In this document: positions 1 through 7,912 of the stretch, in pieces
Position numbering within the stretch: the stretch's first letter is position 1
Layout of the letters: every line of letters starts with the position of its first letter
Position numbers and translations under genes: made by a program
Notes under the pieces: model-generated
Seen by the model: the letters and a program-made list of their open reading frames with translations, nothing else
Told to the model about the DNA's origin: nothing
The model's database searches: none
Assembly (NCBI GenBank): GCA_016720685.1
Contig: JADKKC010000033.1
Span: forward strand, 1 to 54,442
DNA: 54,442 nt
Direction of reading: 5' to 3'
Source of the DNA: Zoogloea sp.
GTDB lineage: Bacteria > Pseudomonadota > Gammaproteobacteria > Burkholderiales > Rhodocyclaceae

Positions 1-1837
1 GCGCCCTACCTTCACAGTTAACAAATACACCGGCAGTCTCGGTAAAAGGAGCAATCGGCAAAAGCACATCCGCCAGGTCAAGTAGGCTTTGTGATTTAAA
101 AACAGTAAGCGCAGCCACCATCTCCGCTTCTCGCAAGGACTTAACCGCTGAAACCCCGTCAGCGATATCCAAATCAGGTTCTACACCTGCGAGTATGTAG
201 GCTTTCAAAGGCGTTGAAAGCATCTGCACTGCGTTCTTACCTTCGATCCGTCCAAATGGAACAGCCCCAGCAAGATAACCACCCACACTGTTCGCCGCCT
301 CACCTATTACCCCGAACGCACAGTTCACAAGCCGAGCGATTTCTTGCGAAAGAGCATGAATCTGTGCCGCATTTTTGTGCTGAACGGCGTAATTACCCAG
401 CCAGATCGCACTGCGGCGCCCAGAAGCAAGGCTTCGAGCAACTGCCAATGACTCATCGTCGACAGAAACCTGAGCACACAGATCCACAAAATCACAAGAA
501 ATTGCTTGATTCGTTTCGTCGGCTACCGCCTTTATAATTCTCGCCAAACCGGCAACCATTTCGATCGGTGCCACACAAATCTTGTTCTCTATTGAAAGCT
601 GCCAGTCATCAAAAGCAGGATTGAGAACAGACAGTTTCAAGCCCTTTTTAATGGATTGACGGACTCGCTGGGCCATCAGCGGGTGATCTTTTCTGAAAAA
701 GCTTCCAACAATAAACAAGCGATCTAAAGTGGATATATCCACGACAGCCATTCCTAGCCATGGAGCACCACTCAGCTTCCCATCTCCCGAAAAGTCACTT
801 TGCCGCAGACGAAAATCAATATTTCCAGACCCTAAGCCACGAGTAATCGACTGAAGTAGATAAAGCTCTTCAAGAGTGCAGTGCGGAGAAGCCAAAGAGC
901 CGATCGACTCAACCCCATGGTCTGCTCTAATTGCCTTCAATCCTTTAGCTACATAATCGATTGCAGTTTGCCAGTCCGTCTCTATCCACTGACCGCCCTG
1001 CTTAACCATGGGCCGCGTAAGACGATCATCGCTATTAAGGGCTTCATAGGAAAACCTGTCCTTATCGGACAACCAGCACTCGTTGAGTGACTCATTCTCC
1101 AGGGGAAGGACTCGTTTAACGGAATCATTCTTGACTTGGACTATTAGATTACTTCCCAACGAATCGTGCGGGCTAACGGACTTTCGACGCGACATTTCCC
1201 ACGCTCGCGCGCCGAAACGAAACGGTTTTGATGTAAGAGCACCGACAGGGCACAGATCGATTATGTTGCCTGACAATTCCGAATCAATAGTTTTTTCCAC
1301 AAACGGCATAATTTCTGCATGCTCGCCGCGAAATGCCTGACCCAATTCCATCAGACCCGCTATTTCAGTCGTGAACCTCACACATCGGGTGCAATTGATA
1401 CACCTCGTCATATCTGTCGATACAAGTGGTCCGAGGTTTTTGTTGCCTACGACTCTTTTTTCCTCTTCGTATCGTGACTTAGCACCACCATAGCCAACCG
1501 ACAAATCCTGCAGCTGACACTCACCACCTTGATCGCAAACAGGGCAATCAAGCGGGTGGTTAATTAGCAAAAACTCCATAACGCCTTTTTGCGCTTTTAC
1601 TGCCTGCTCGGAATGAGTCCAAACTTTCATTCCGTTCGTGACAGGAGTAGCGCAGGCAGGAAGCGGCTTCGGCGCCTTCTCAACTTGAACTAGACACATA
1701 CGGCAATTAGCCGCGATTGATAGCTTTTTGTGGTAGCAAAAATGAGGAACATAGGCTCCAATTTGGTTGGCTGCCTCCATAACGGTACTCCCGTCAGGAA
1801 CCTGCAACTGCTTTCCGTCAATTTCGATCTCTAGCAT
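1..1837 (-). CDS. nuoG: NADH-quinone oxidoreductase subunit G (partial, N-terminal 612 residues)
   Basis: This is the large iron-sulfur subunit of the peripheral arm of complex I, which carries electrons from the NuoEF flavin site toward quinone. The frame stays open from the ATG at 1837 to the left window edge, so the C-terminus is missing. Cys34, Cys45, Cys48 and Cys62 fit the N-terminal 2Fe-2S domain. His94 with Cys98, Cys101 and Cys107 (HPLDCPVCDQGGEC) is the His-Cys3 ligand set of a 4Fe-4S cluster. Cys146, Cys149 and Cys152 (TRCINCTRC) plus a later LCPVGAL cysteine match the next 4Fe-4S cluster. A molybdopterin-oxidoreductase-like domain follows, where the family has lost the cofactor. 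The gene starts 7 bases after the nuoF stop, so it is cotranscribed with nuoF. Codon phase was checked at several points and shows no net shift. Confidence 0.95.
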   Translation of the reverse strand, partial: MLEIEIDGKQLQVPDGSTVMEAANQIGAYVPHFCYHKKLSIAANCRMCLVQVEKAPKPLPACATPVTNGMKVWTHSEQAVKAQKGVMEFLLINHPLDCPVCDQGGECQLQDLSVGYGGAKSRYEEEKRVVGNKNLGPLVSTDMTRCINCTRCVRFTTEIAGLMELGQAFRGEHAEIMPFVEKTIDSELSGNIIDLCPVGALTSKPFRFGARAWEMSRRKSVSPHDSLGSNLIVQVKNDSVKRVLPLENESLNECWLSDKDRFSYEALNSDDRLTRPMVKQGGQWIETDWQTAIDYVAKGLKAIRADHGVESIGSLASPHCTLEELYLLQSITRGLGSGNIDFRLRQSDFSGDGKLSGAPWLGMAVVDISTLDRLFIVGSFFRKDHPLMAQRVRQSIKKGLKLSVLNPAFDDWQLSIENKICVAPIEMVAGLARIIKAVADETNQAISCDFVDLCAQVSVDDESLAVARSLASGRRSAIWLGNYAVQHKNAAQIHALSQEIARLVNCAFGVIGEAANSVGGYLAGAVPFGRIEGKNAVQMLSTPLKAYILAGVEPDLDIADGVSAVKSLREAEMVAALTVFKSQSLLDLADVLLPIAPFTETAGVFVNCEGRA

Positions 1838-1844
1838 GTCGAGC

Positions 1845-3155
1845 CTACGCTACGTAAATCTTGCTACCTTCGCGCTGAACTTCAGCCGGCACGAGGCATG
1901 TCTTGTGTTCGATATGAAACGCGAATTCATCGCCGAAATGCTTAACAAAGCTCTGAACCGGCATTGAAGCTGCGTCACCTAACGCACAAATGGTACGCCC
2001 CATGATATTCGCAGTTACGCTATTTAAAAGATCTAAGTCCTCTAGCCGTCCAAGCCCGTTCTCTATCCTGTGAATGATTCTGTACAACCACCCAGTACCT
2101 TCACGACATGGCGTACATTGTCCGCAAGACTCTTCGAAATAAAAATAAGAAAGGCGCTCGAGCGCCTTCACCATACACGTTGTCTCGTCCATCACAATGA
2201 CGGCGCCTGACCCGAGCATCGAACCTGCTTTAGAAATTGAATCGTAGTCCATGGTGCAATCCATCATGACTCCACCAGGTAAAACAGGAGCAGAGGACCC
2301 ACCAGGAATTACTGCCTTGATTCTCCGCCCTGCCCTGATTCCACCTGCCATCTCAAGAAGCACGGAGAAAGGAGTACCGAGCGGAATCTCGTAGTTTCCT
2401 GGTCTATTTACATGACCAGACACCGAAAACAGTTTCGTTCCTCCGTTATTCGGCTTGCCAAGAGCAAGGAACGCATCGCCCCCTTCCCGAATAATGAAAG
2501 GAATAGAAGCAAAGGTTTCCGTGTTATTGATCGTAGTGGGCTTACCATACAGACCAAAACTGGCAGGGAACGGTGGTTTAAAGCGGGGCTGCCCCTTTTT
2601 CCCCTCTATAGATTCAAGCAAAGCGGTCTCTTCACCGCAAATGTACGCACCGTAACCATGATGTGCGAACAAATCAAAGCTGAACTCTGAGCCAAGAATA
2701 TTTTCACCCAGCAGCCCAGCATTCCGAGCCTCTTGCAGAGCTTCTTCAAAACGCTCGTAAACTTCAAATATTTCGCCGTGAATATAATTGTATCCACGCT
2801 CACACCCCATTGCATAACCTGCAATGATCATGCCTTCAATAACACTATGGGGGTTATAACGGAGGATATCCCGATCTTTGAAAGTGCCAGGCTCACCTTC
2901 ATCTGAATTGCATGCTATATATTTCGCACCTGGGAAAGCCCTAGGCATGAAACTCCATTTCAGTCCTGTCGGAAAACCAGCTCCGCCACGACCACGGAGT
3001 GCAGATTTTTTTACTTCATTTATTATTTGATCGGCAGGAATCTTCTCTGAAATGATTTTTTTCAATGCCTCATAACCACCTCGCTGAACATACTCAGCAA
3101 GACGCCATGTACGGTCGCCATTGAGACCGGAAAGAATAATCCCTTGAGAACTCAT
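1845..3155 (-). CDS. nuoF: NADH-quinone oxidoreductase subunit F
   Basis: NuoF binds NADH and FMN and is the electron entry site of complex I. The 436-residue length is normal for the family. The FMN/NADH region shows GRGGAGFPTGLKW near residue 55, and CNSDEGEPGTFKDR follows. The C-terminal 4Fe-4S (N3) ligands lie in ESCGQCTPCREGTGW, with the fourth cysteine in TICALGDAAS. Its ATG overlaps the end of nuoE in an ATGA arrangement (3152-3155), which implies translational coupling. The nuoG start lies just downstream. The frame is intact over its full length, unlike the neighbouring nuoE. Confidence 0.97.
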   Translation of the reverse strand: MSSQGIILSGLNGDRTWRLAEYVQRGGYEALKKIISEKIPADQIINEVKKSALRGRGGAGFPTGLKWSFMPRAFPGAKYIACNSDEGEPGTFKDRDILRYNPHSVIEGMIIAGYAMGCERGYNYIHGEIFEVYERFEEALQEARNAGLLGENILGSEFSFDLFAHHGYGAYICGEETALLESIEGKKGQPRFKPPFPASFGLYGKPTTINNTETFASIPFIIREGGDAFLALGKPNNGGTKLFSVSGHVNRPGNYEIPLGTPFSVLLEMAGGIRAGRRIKAVIPGGSSAPVLPGGVMMDCTMDYDSISKAGSMLGSGAVIVMDETTCMVKALERLSYFYFEESCGQCTPCREGTGWLYRIIHRIENGLGRLEDLDLLNSVTANIMGRTICALGDAASMPVQSFVKHFGDEFAFHIEHKTCLVPAEVQREGSKIYVA

Positions 3156-3627
3156 TTTTTCAGATCAGCCAGCAATTGATCGATTTTCTCTTCAGTCATC
3201 CAGCTGCACATGCGGTGATTATTCACCAACAGCACTGGAGCGTCTCCGCAAGCACCCATGCACTCCCCTTCCTTGAGAGTAAAAAGACCATCCGGTGTTG
3301 TTTCGTTGAAGCCAATGCCGAGCTTTTCCTTAATGTAGTCCGCAGCATGAACTCCACCGGAAAGTGCACATGGTAAGTTAGTGCAAACAGTGATTTTTTT
3401 GCCCCAACAGGGGCTAGATCGTACATATTGTAAAAACTCGCAACTTCAAACACGGCCATGGGAGCCATGCCAAGATGCTTCGCAACAAATTCAATCGTTT
3501 CGCTAGAGAGCCAGCCTTTTTCTTCTTGGGCAATCCTCAATGCAGCCATTGAAGCCGATTGCTTCTGATCAACAGGATACTTGGCGATCTCTCGATCAAT
3601 TTTTTTCAGTGATTCCGGACTCAGCAT
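3152..3627 (-). CDS. nuoE: NADH-quinone oxidoreductase subunit E, frame broken by one base
   Basis: NuoE is the thioredoxin-like 2Fe-2S subunit that sits with NuoF in the NADH dehydrogenase module. The frame from the ATG at 3627 follows the family to residue 78 (YDLAPVGAKK), then leaves it and would stop at 3223. One base back (-1), the family sequence resumes at once (ITVCTNLPCALSGG) and runs to a TGA at 3152 that overlaps the nuoF ATG. Together the two parts give 158 residues, the usual length, with all four cluster ligands (Cys82, Cys87, Cys123, Cys127). The shift falls in a run of seven A (minus strand, 3394-3400) read as GCA AAA AAA TC. Eight A would restore one frame. The alternatives are a consensus error, a real deletion, transcript slippage, or -1 ribosomal slippage on A-AAA-AAA. 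Confidence 0.9.
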
Positions 3628-3686
3628 TTTGGTATCTACTGTAAGCAGAATATCGATAAGAGCTTAACGCTCAGCAGACGCGACGA

Positions 3687-4940
3687 TCAGCGATCCACAT
3701 CTCCGAACACAATATCCATCGTTCCGATAATGGCCACAACGTCGGCGATCATATGCCCCCTACACATTTCATCCATGGCGGAAAGATGCATAAAACCGGG
3801 GGATCGAAGCTTGAGACGATACGGCTTGTTGGCGCCATCAGACACCGCAAACACCCCGAACTCCCCCTTCGGGTGCTCGATCGCAGCATAAACTTCGCCA
3901 GGAGGAACGTGCATGCCTTCGGTGAAGAGCTTGAAGTGGTGGATTAACTCCTCCATGTTGCCCTTCATTCGCTCTCTGGACGGAGGAGCCACTTTGTGAT
4001 TATCAGTAATAACTTGCCCAGGATTATTTCTGAGCCAGTCAATGCATTGCTTAACTATGCGATTGGACTGACGCATTTCTTCGATACGGCAGAGATACCG
4101 ATCGTAACAATCACCTTCAACACCAACGGGAATATCAAAATCCAATTGATCATACACTTCGTAAGGTTGCTTCTTCCTGATATCCCACTCGATACCAGAT
4201 CCGCGCAACATGACACCGGAAAAGCCTAAAGCAAGAGCTTTTTCTGGTGAAACCACACCAATACCAACAGTTCTTTGCTTCCAAATACGATTATCAGTCA
4301 GCAAAGTCTCGTATTCGTCAATGTACTTAGGAAAACGGGCGGTAAAATCATCAAGAAAATCCAGAAGAGAACCTTGACGATTTTCATTCAACTGCGCTAT
4401 GGATTTCGCATTCTTCCATTTCGACACTTCGTATTGAGGCATCTGATCAGGTAGATCGCGATAAACTCCACCAGGACGGTAGTAAGCGGCGTGCATCCGA
4501 GCACCCGAAACCGCTTCATAGGCATCCATGAGATCTTCCCGCTCACGGAACGTGTACAGAACCATCGTCATCGCACCAATATCGAGCGCGTGCGTTCCGA
4601 CTGCCAACAGGTGATTCAGAATACGCGTGATCTCGTCATAGAGAACGCGAATATATTGGGCACGAATTGGAACTTCCAACCCGAGCAAGCGTTCGATTGC
4701 CAAGCAGTAAGCATGCTCGTTACACATCATCGAGACGTAGTCAAGACGATCCATGTAAGGCACCGACTGCACCCAAGTACGTGTCTCAGCTAGTTTTTCC
4801 GTACCTCGATGCAATAACCCGATGTGGGGGTCAGCACGCTCAACCACCTCGCCATCCAGCTCAAGAACCAAACGCAAGACCCCGTGCGCAGCAGGGTGCT
4901 GAGGACCGAAATTAATTGTGTAATTGCGAATTTCAGCCAT
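3687..4940 (-). CDS. nuoD: NADH-quinone oxidoreductase subunit D
   Basis: NuoD is the 49-kDa-type subunit that forms the quinone-binding cavity with NuoB in the connecting part of complex I. Its 417 residues match the family. The N-terminal NYTINFGPQHPAAHGVLRL motif carries the conserved histidines of the quinone site. HIGLLHRGTEKL follows, and the C-terminus ends in the usual DIVFGDVDR. The ATG overlaps the last 8 bases of nuoC, and 59 bases separate its stop from nuoE. NuoC and NuoD are separate proteins here, as in other betaproteobacteria, rather than fused as in Escherichia coli. Confidence 0.97.
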   Translation of the reverse strand: MAEIRNYTINFGPQHPAAHGVLRLVLELDGEVVERADPHIGLLHRGTEKLAETRTWVQSVPYMDRLDYVSMMCNEHAYCLAIERLLGLEVPIRAQYIRVLYDEITRILNHLLAVGTHALDIGAMTMVLYTFREREDLMDAYEAVSGARMHAAYYRPGGVYRDLPDQMPQYEVSKWKNAKSIAQLNENRQGSLLDFLDDFTARFPKYIDEYETLLTDNRIWKQRTVGIGVVSPEKALALGFSGVMLRGSGIEWDIRKKQPYEVYDQLDFDIPVGVEGDCYDRYLCRIEEMRQSNRIVKQCIDWLRNNPGQVITDNHKVAPPSRERMKGNMEELIHHFKLFTEGMHVPPGEVYAAIEHPKGEFGVFAVSDGANKPYRLKLRSPGFMHLSAMDEMCRGHMIADVVAIIGTMDIVFGDVDR

Positions 4941-5535
4941 GACCTACGTTCCCATAGTTCTCGTCACGTACGATACGCGGAGTGTTCTCTCGAGGTTCGA
5001 TCGTAACAGGCTGATAAATAACTCTACCGAGCTCTTGGTCATAACGCATTTCAACGTACCCCGAGATCGGGAAGTCTTTGCGGAAAGGATAGCCAACAAA
5101 ACCGTAATCAGTAAGAATTCTGCGCAGATCTGGATGACCATTGAACATGATGCCGAAAAGATCGAATGCTTCGCGCTCGAACCAGTTTGCACTGGGCCAG
5201 ATTTCGCAAACGGAATCGATCATCGGAAAAGTGTCATCTTCTGCGAAAACACGAAGCCTGAGACGGTAGTTGTTACTGACAGAAAGCAAATGAGAGGCGA
5301 CGGCAAAACGCGCCCCTTCATCACGCCCCGCAAAGCTGGAATAATCAAGCCCCGTCAGATCCACAAGTTGCTCGAAACGAAGTTCGGAATCGTCACGCAA
5401 CGCAGTGGCAACTGATGAGTAATCCTTAGCCGAGACAACTATGGTCAATTCACCACATGAAGTCAGCGCTTGGATTATTTTCTCACCGAATTTACTAGCC
5501 AGCGCTTGGCCTAGACGTTCAAGTTTTTCACTCAT
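4933..5535 (-). CDS. nuoC: NADH-quinone oxidoreductase subunit C
   Basis: NuoC is the 30-kDa subunit of the complex I peripheral arm and binds next to NuoD. The core motif ANWFEREAFDLFGIMFNGHP, followed by LRRILTDYGF and GYPFRKDFP, is diagnostic. I chose the ATG at 5535 (MSEKLERL), which gives 200 residues and lies 5 bases after the nuoB stop. An upstream ATG in frame at 5559 would overlap nuoB and add eight residues unlike the family. No strong Shine-Dalgarno sequence is visible, so translation is probably coupled to nuoB. The 3' end overlaps nuoD by 8 bases. Confidence 0.95.
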   Translation of the reverse strand: MSEKLERLGQALASKFGEKIIQALTSCGELTIVVSAKDYSSVATALRDDSELRFEQLVDLTGLDYSSFAGRDEGARFAVASHLLSVSNNYRLRLRVFAEDDTFPMIDSVCEIWPSANWFEREAFDLFGIMFNGHPDLRRILTDYGFVGYPFRKDFPISGYVEMRYDQELGRVIYQPVTIEPRENTPRIVRDENYGNVGHG

Positions 5536-5540
5536 GATAG

Positions 5541-6017
5541 TCAGCGGGCGATCGTGCATTCACGTTTGATCTTGTTTTGCAATTGGACTATGCCATACAA
5601 AAGCGCTTCTGCAGTCGGAGGACAACCAGGAACATACACATCAACAGGAACAATCCTGTCACAGCCCCGCACAACAGAATACGAATAGTGATAATAACCA
5701 CCACCGTTTGCACAAGATCCCATCGAGATCACCCAGCGGGGCTCGGACATTTGATCGTAGACCTTGCGCAGAGCTGGCGCCATCTTGTTACACAAGGTAC
5801 CGGCCACGATCATCAAATCAGATTGGCGAGGACTTGGACGGAACACGACCCCGAATCGATCGAGATCGTAACGGGAACAGCCTGCATGAATCATTTCGAC
5901 GGCACAGCAGGCCAGCCCGAACGTCATTGGCCAGAGAGACCCCGTGCGCGTCCAATTGATTACCGTATCAAGGGAAGTAGTTACAAACCCTTCCTTGAAG
6001 ACACCTTCGATGCTCAT
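5541..6017 (-). CDS. nuoB: NADH-quinone oxidoreductase subunit B
   Basis: NuoB holds the terminal 4Fe-4S cluster N2 that passes electrons to quinone. The ligands are visible as the adjacent Cys37-Cys38 pair (GLACCAVEM), Cys102 (MGSCANGGG) and Cys132 (VPGCPPTAEAL). I prefer the ATG at 6017, giving 158 residues, because an AAGGG Shine-Dalgarno sequence sits five bases upstream. A GTG two codons earlier is possible but overlaps that site. The gene lies 46 bases after nuoA, and nuoC follows directly. Confidence 0.96.
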   Translation of the reverse strand: MSIEGVFKEGFVTTSLDTVINWTRTGSLWPMTFGLACCAVEMIHAGCSRYDLDRFGVVFRPSPRQSDLMIVAGTLCNKMAPALRKVYDQMSEPRWVISMGSCANGGGYYHYSYSVVRGCDRIVPVDVYVPGCPPTAEALLYGIVQLQNKIKRECTIAR

Positions 6018-6063
6018 AAACACCCTTTAGCCAACAATTTGTGCGCCTAGGAAATACCTAAGA

Positions 6064-6438
6064 TCACTCCCAGTCGAGAGCGCCTTTTTTCCAAACGTAG
6101 ACGTAGCCAAGCAGGAGAATGCCCAAAAAGACAATCATCTCGAAAAACCCGAAGAGACGAATAGACTCGTTGGCAGCAATTTCTCTCAAGATCGTCGCCC
6201 AGGGAAACAGAAACGCAATCTCGAGATCGAACAAAATGAAAAGAATGGCAAGAAGATAGTAGCGAACATCAAACTTGATGCGTGCATCTTCGAAGGGTTC
6301 AAAGCCACACTCGAATGGCGACAGCTTTTCGATGTCAGGCTTGTTTGGGCCTAAAACCCGGCCTGCAATGATGGGAATAAAACCGAAAACAGCAGCAAAC
6401 AGGATAAATACTAGAACTGGAAAATAGGATTCCAACAT
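6064..6438 (-). CDS. nuoA: NADH-quinone oxidoreductase subunit A
   Basis: NuoA is a small inner-membrane subunit of complex I with three membrane spans. They are visible as YFPVLVFILFAAVFGFIPI, YYLLAILFILFDLEIAFLF and a C-terminal FEMIVFLGILLLGYVYVW segment. The loop between the first two contains the conserved SPFECGFEPF with its cysteine. The ATG at 6438 gives 124 residues and has GGGAG eight bases upstream. An in-frame start at 6489 would add 17 polar residues that do not resemble the family and would run into the hairpin before the tRNA, so I rejected it. This is the first nuo gene, downstream of tRNA-Leu. Confidence 0.95.
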   Translation of the reverse strand: MLESYFPVLVFILFAAVFGFIPIIAGRVLGPNKPDIEKLSPFECGFEPFEDARIKFDVRYYLLAILFILFDLEIAFLFPWATILREIAANESIRLFGFFEMIVFLGILLLGYVYVWKKGALDWE

Positions 6439-6482
6439 AGCTTGAGCTCCCGCAACCGAACAGCAGTCATTAGCGCTGCCTG

Positions 6483-6510
6483 CAAGCAAACGCCCGCAAT
6501 GTGCGGGCGG
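6483..6510 (-). terminator. Hairpin between tRNA-Leu and nuoA, weak terminator
   Basis: An 8-base-pair perfect stem (cgcccgca/tgcgggcg, 6491-6498 with 6502-6509, three-base loop) lies 14 bases after the tRNA 3' end in the direction of transcription. It is followed by TTTGCTT on the minus strand. It could end the tpiA-secG-tRNA transcript or partly attenuate read-through into nuoA. The U-tract is interrupted, so termination is probably incomplete. Confidence 0.55.
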
Positions 6511-6523
6511 CCTGCTTATTTTA

Positions 6524-6608
6524 TGGTGCCGACGATGAGACTCGAACTCATACGGCTTTCGCCACTACCCCCTCAAGATAGCGTGTCTACCAATTTCACC
6601 ACGTCGGC
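6524..6608 (-). tRNA. tRNA-Leu (anticodon GAG)
   Basis: Read on the minus strand, the 85 bases fold as a class II tRNA. The acceptor stem GCCGACG pairs with CGTCGGC, and the 3' ACCA is encoded. The D arm is GTG...CAC. The anticodon stem CTATC/GGTAG encloses the loop TTGAGGG, giving anticodon GAG for leucine CUC/CUU codons. A variable arm TGGC-GAAA-GCCG follows, then a T arm ATGAG-TTCGAGT-CTCAT. The position between secG and nuoA is the classic one in beta- and gammaproteobacteria. Confidence 0.97.
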
Positions 6609-6670
6609 TTGTTCATTTGACGCTTGGCATTATAAGACAATCACCCACCAGCGCCAAGAGAGACTTGAAT

Positions 6671-7032
6671 TTATCGCGGAATGTCCTTGGCCTTGGATCC
6701 ATCAGCAGCCGGAGCCACCGAACCCGCTGCCGGGTCGATTGCCGGCGCCGAAACCGCAGCTCCATCCATCACGCTCTTCGTCACATTATCCTTAGAACCC
6801 GCGAGGTAGCTCAACCCAAGGCTAGTCACAAAAACACCGCAGCAAGCCCCCCAGTTGCTCGACTCATAAAATTTGCCGAACCGGAAGATCCAAACAGACT
6901 ACCCGACGCCCCGCTCCCAAACGCGGCCCCCATATCCGCACCTTTTCCGTGCTGCATGAGCACCAGCCCAATCACACCAAGCCCAGCAAGAACATGCACC
7001 GTCAACACAACCGAAAATACAACACTTCCCAT
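6671..7032 (-). CDS. secG: Preprotein translocase subunit SecG, frame broken by one base
   Basis: SecG is the small membrane partner of SecYE in the protein-export channel. The ATG at 7032 follows GGAGG at five-base spacing. The frame carries a first membrane span and the family hallmark GLVLMQHGKGADMGAAFGSG, then stops early at 6826. Adding one T to a run of five T (minus strand, 6830-6834) restores VFFVTSLGLSYLAG, the second membrane span, and a tail ending at TAA 6671. That gives about 120 residues, normal for the family. Since SecG is widely conserved and the tail keeps family sequence, a consensus indel is likelier than a true loss. The sequence FMSRATGGLA just before the break, with a run of six G, is slightly unusual. 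The gene follows tpiA by 21 bases. Confidence 0.88.
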
Positions 7033-7053
7033 CACCGCCTCCATAAATCCGAT

Positions 7054-7806
7054 TCAGATTGCGGCAGCAGCCGCACAAATTGAGGAAAAACTCTCCGCCA
7101 CCAAGGAAGCTCCGCCCACAAGCGCTCCATCAATATCAGGCTTGACAAACAACAACGCGGCATTGGCGGCCGTCACACTTCCACCGTACAAAATCTTCAC
7201 CTTCTGCGCGGCGACACCGCTGAGTTCGAGATGAGAGCGAATAAATGCGTGCATTACCTCAGCCTGGTCCGGCGTCGCAGTCCTGCCGGTACCGATAGCC
7301 CAGACCGGCTCATACGCCACAACGACATCACCGGCCAGCGCAGCCCCAACGACTGCGAGAGCTCCGTCCAACTGGGCCTGCACAACCGCCTCAGCCTCCC
7401 CGGCCTCACGCTGCGTGAGGGTTTCGCCAACACAGAGTATGGGCTTCAGCCCCAGCTCCAGAGCCAACGCAAGCTTTGCGGCGACAACTTCATCCGATTC
7501 GCCAAAGACACTTCTGCGCTCCGAATGACCAACGATCACCCAAGAACACCCCAAATCCGACAACATCGACCCGCTCACTTCTCCGGTGTACGCCCCGTCC
7601 TTGAAGACGCTGAGGTTTTGTGCCCCCACCGAGACGGCGCTACCAGTCAGGGCGTCCTTCGCTTGGGAGATGAATGGATATGGAGGACACACGGCGACAT
7701 CAACCCTCTCCGTGCAGCTCATTGACCGCAGCTCAGCCAGCAGGGACGCGTTGCGCTCCAGACAGCCGTTCATCTTCCAGTTTCCGATTACCAGCTTTTT
7801 ACGCAC
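7054..7806 (-). CDS. tpiA: Triosephosphate isomerase
   Basis: TpiA interconverts dihydroxyacetone phosphate and glyceraldehyde 3-phosphate in glycolysis and gluconeogenesis. The catalytic lysine lies in VIGNWKMNG, the catalytic histidine in VIGHSERR, and the catalytic glutamate with the flexible loop in AYEPVWAIGTGRTA. A phosphate-binding ILYGGSV lies near the C-terminus. I chose GTG 7806 (MRKKLVIGNWKMNG, 250 residues) because homologues start here. A TTG at 7824 or GTG at 7815 in the same frame is possible. The predicted promoter at 7833-7861 would place the transcript start only a few bases before TTG 7824, which favours one of the later starts. Confidence 0.95.
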   Translation of the reverse strand: MRKKLVIGNWKMNGCLERNASLLAELRSMSCTERVDVAVCPPYPFISQAKDALTGSAVSVGAQNLSVFKDGAYTGEVSGSMLSDLGCSWVIVGHSERRSVFGESDEVVAAKLALALELGLKPILCVGETLTQREAGEAEAVVQAQLDGALAVVGAALAGDVVVAYEPVWAIGTGRTATPDQAEVMHAFIRSHLELSGVAAQKVKILYGGSVTAANAALLFVKPDIDGALVGGASLVAESFSSICAAAAAI

Positions 7807-7832
7807 CTTGAGCACCGAAGCCAAATTCTTCC

Positions 7833-7861
7833 ATTTTATCGCTGCAGGGCACTCAGGTCAA
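7833..7861 (-). promoter_or_regulatory. Predicted sigma-70 promoter for tpiA-secG-tRNA(-nuo)
   Basis: On the minus strand, TTGACC (7856-7861) and TAAAAT (7833-7838) are separated by exactly 17 bases. The -35 box starts within the U-tract of the pstB terminator, so the two transcription units are packed without a gap. Transcription should begin near 7826. Confidence 0.6.
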
Positions 7862-7887
7862 AAAAAAGGGCTGGCAAGCGCCAGCCC
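7860..7887 (-). terminator. Intrinsic terminator of the pstSCAB operon
   Basis: A perfect 8-base-pair GC-rich stem (gggctggc 7868-7875 with gccagccc 7880-7887) with a four-base loop is followed on the minus strand by eight T. It lies 25 bases after the pstB stop. This is a textbook rho-independent terminator. Confidence 0.92.
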
Positions 7888-7912
7888 TCCTCTGCATTCC
7901 GGAGTCGTGTCT

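Noticed and set aside
6524..6608. Integration site or genomic island at tRNA-Leu
   Set aside because: No integrase, direct repeat of the tRNA 3' end or foreign genes are seen. The neighbours are the ancestral tpiA-secG and nuo genes.
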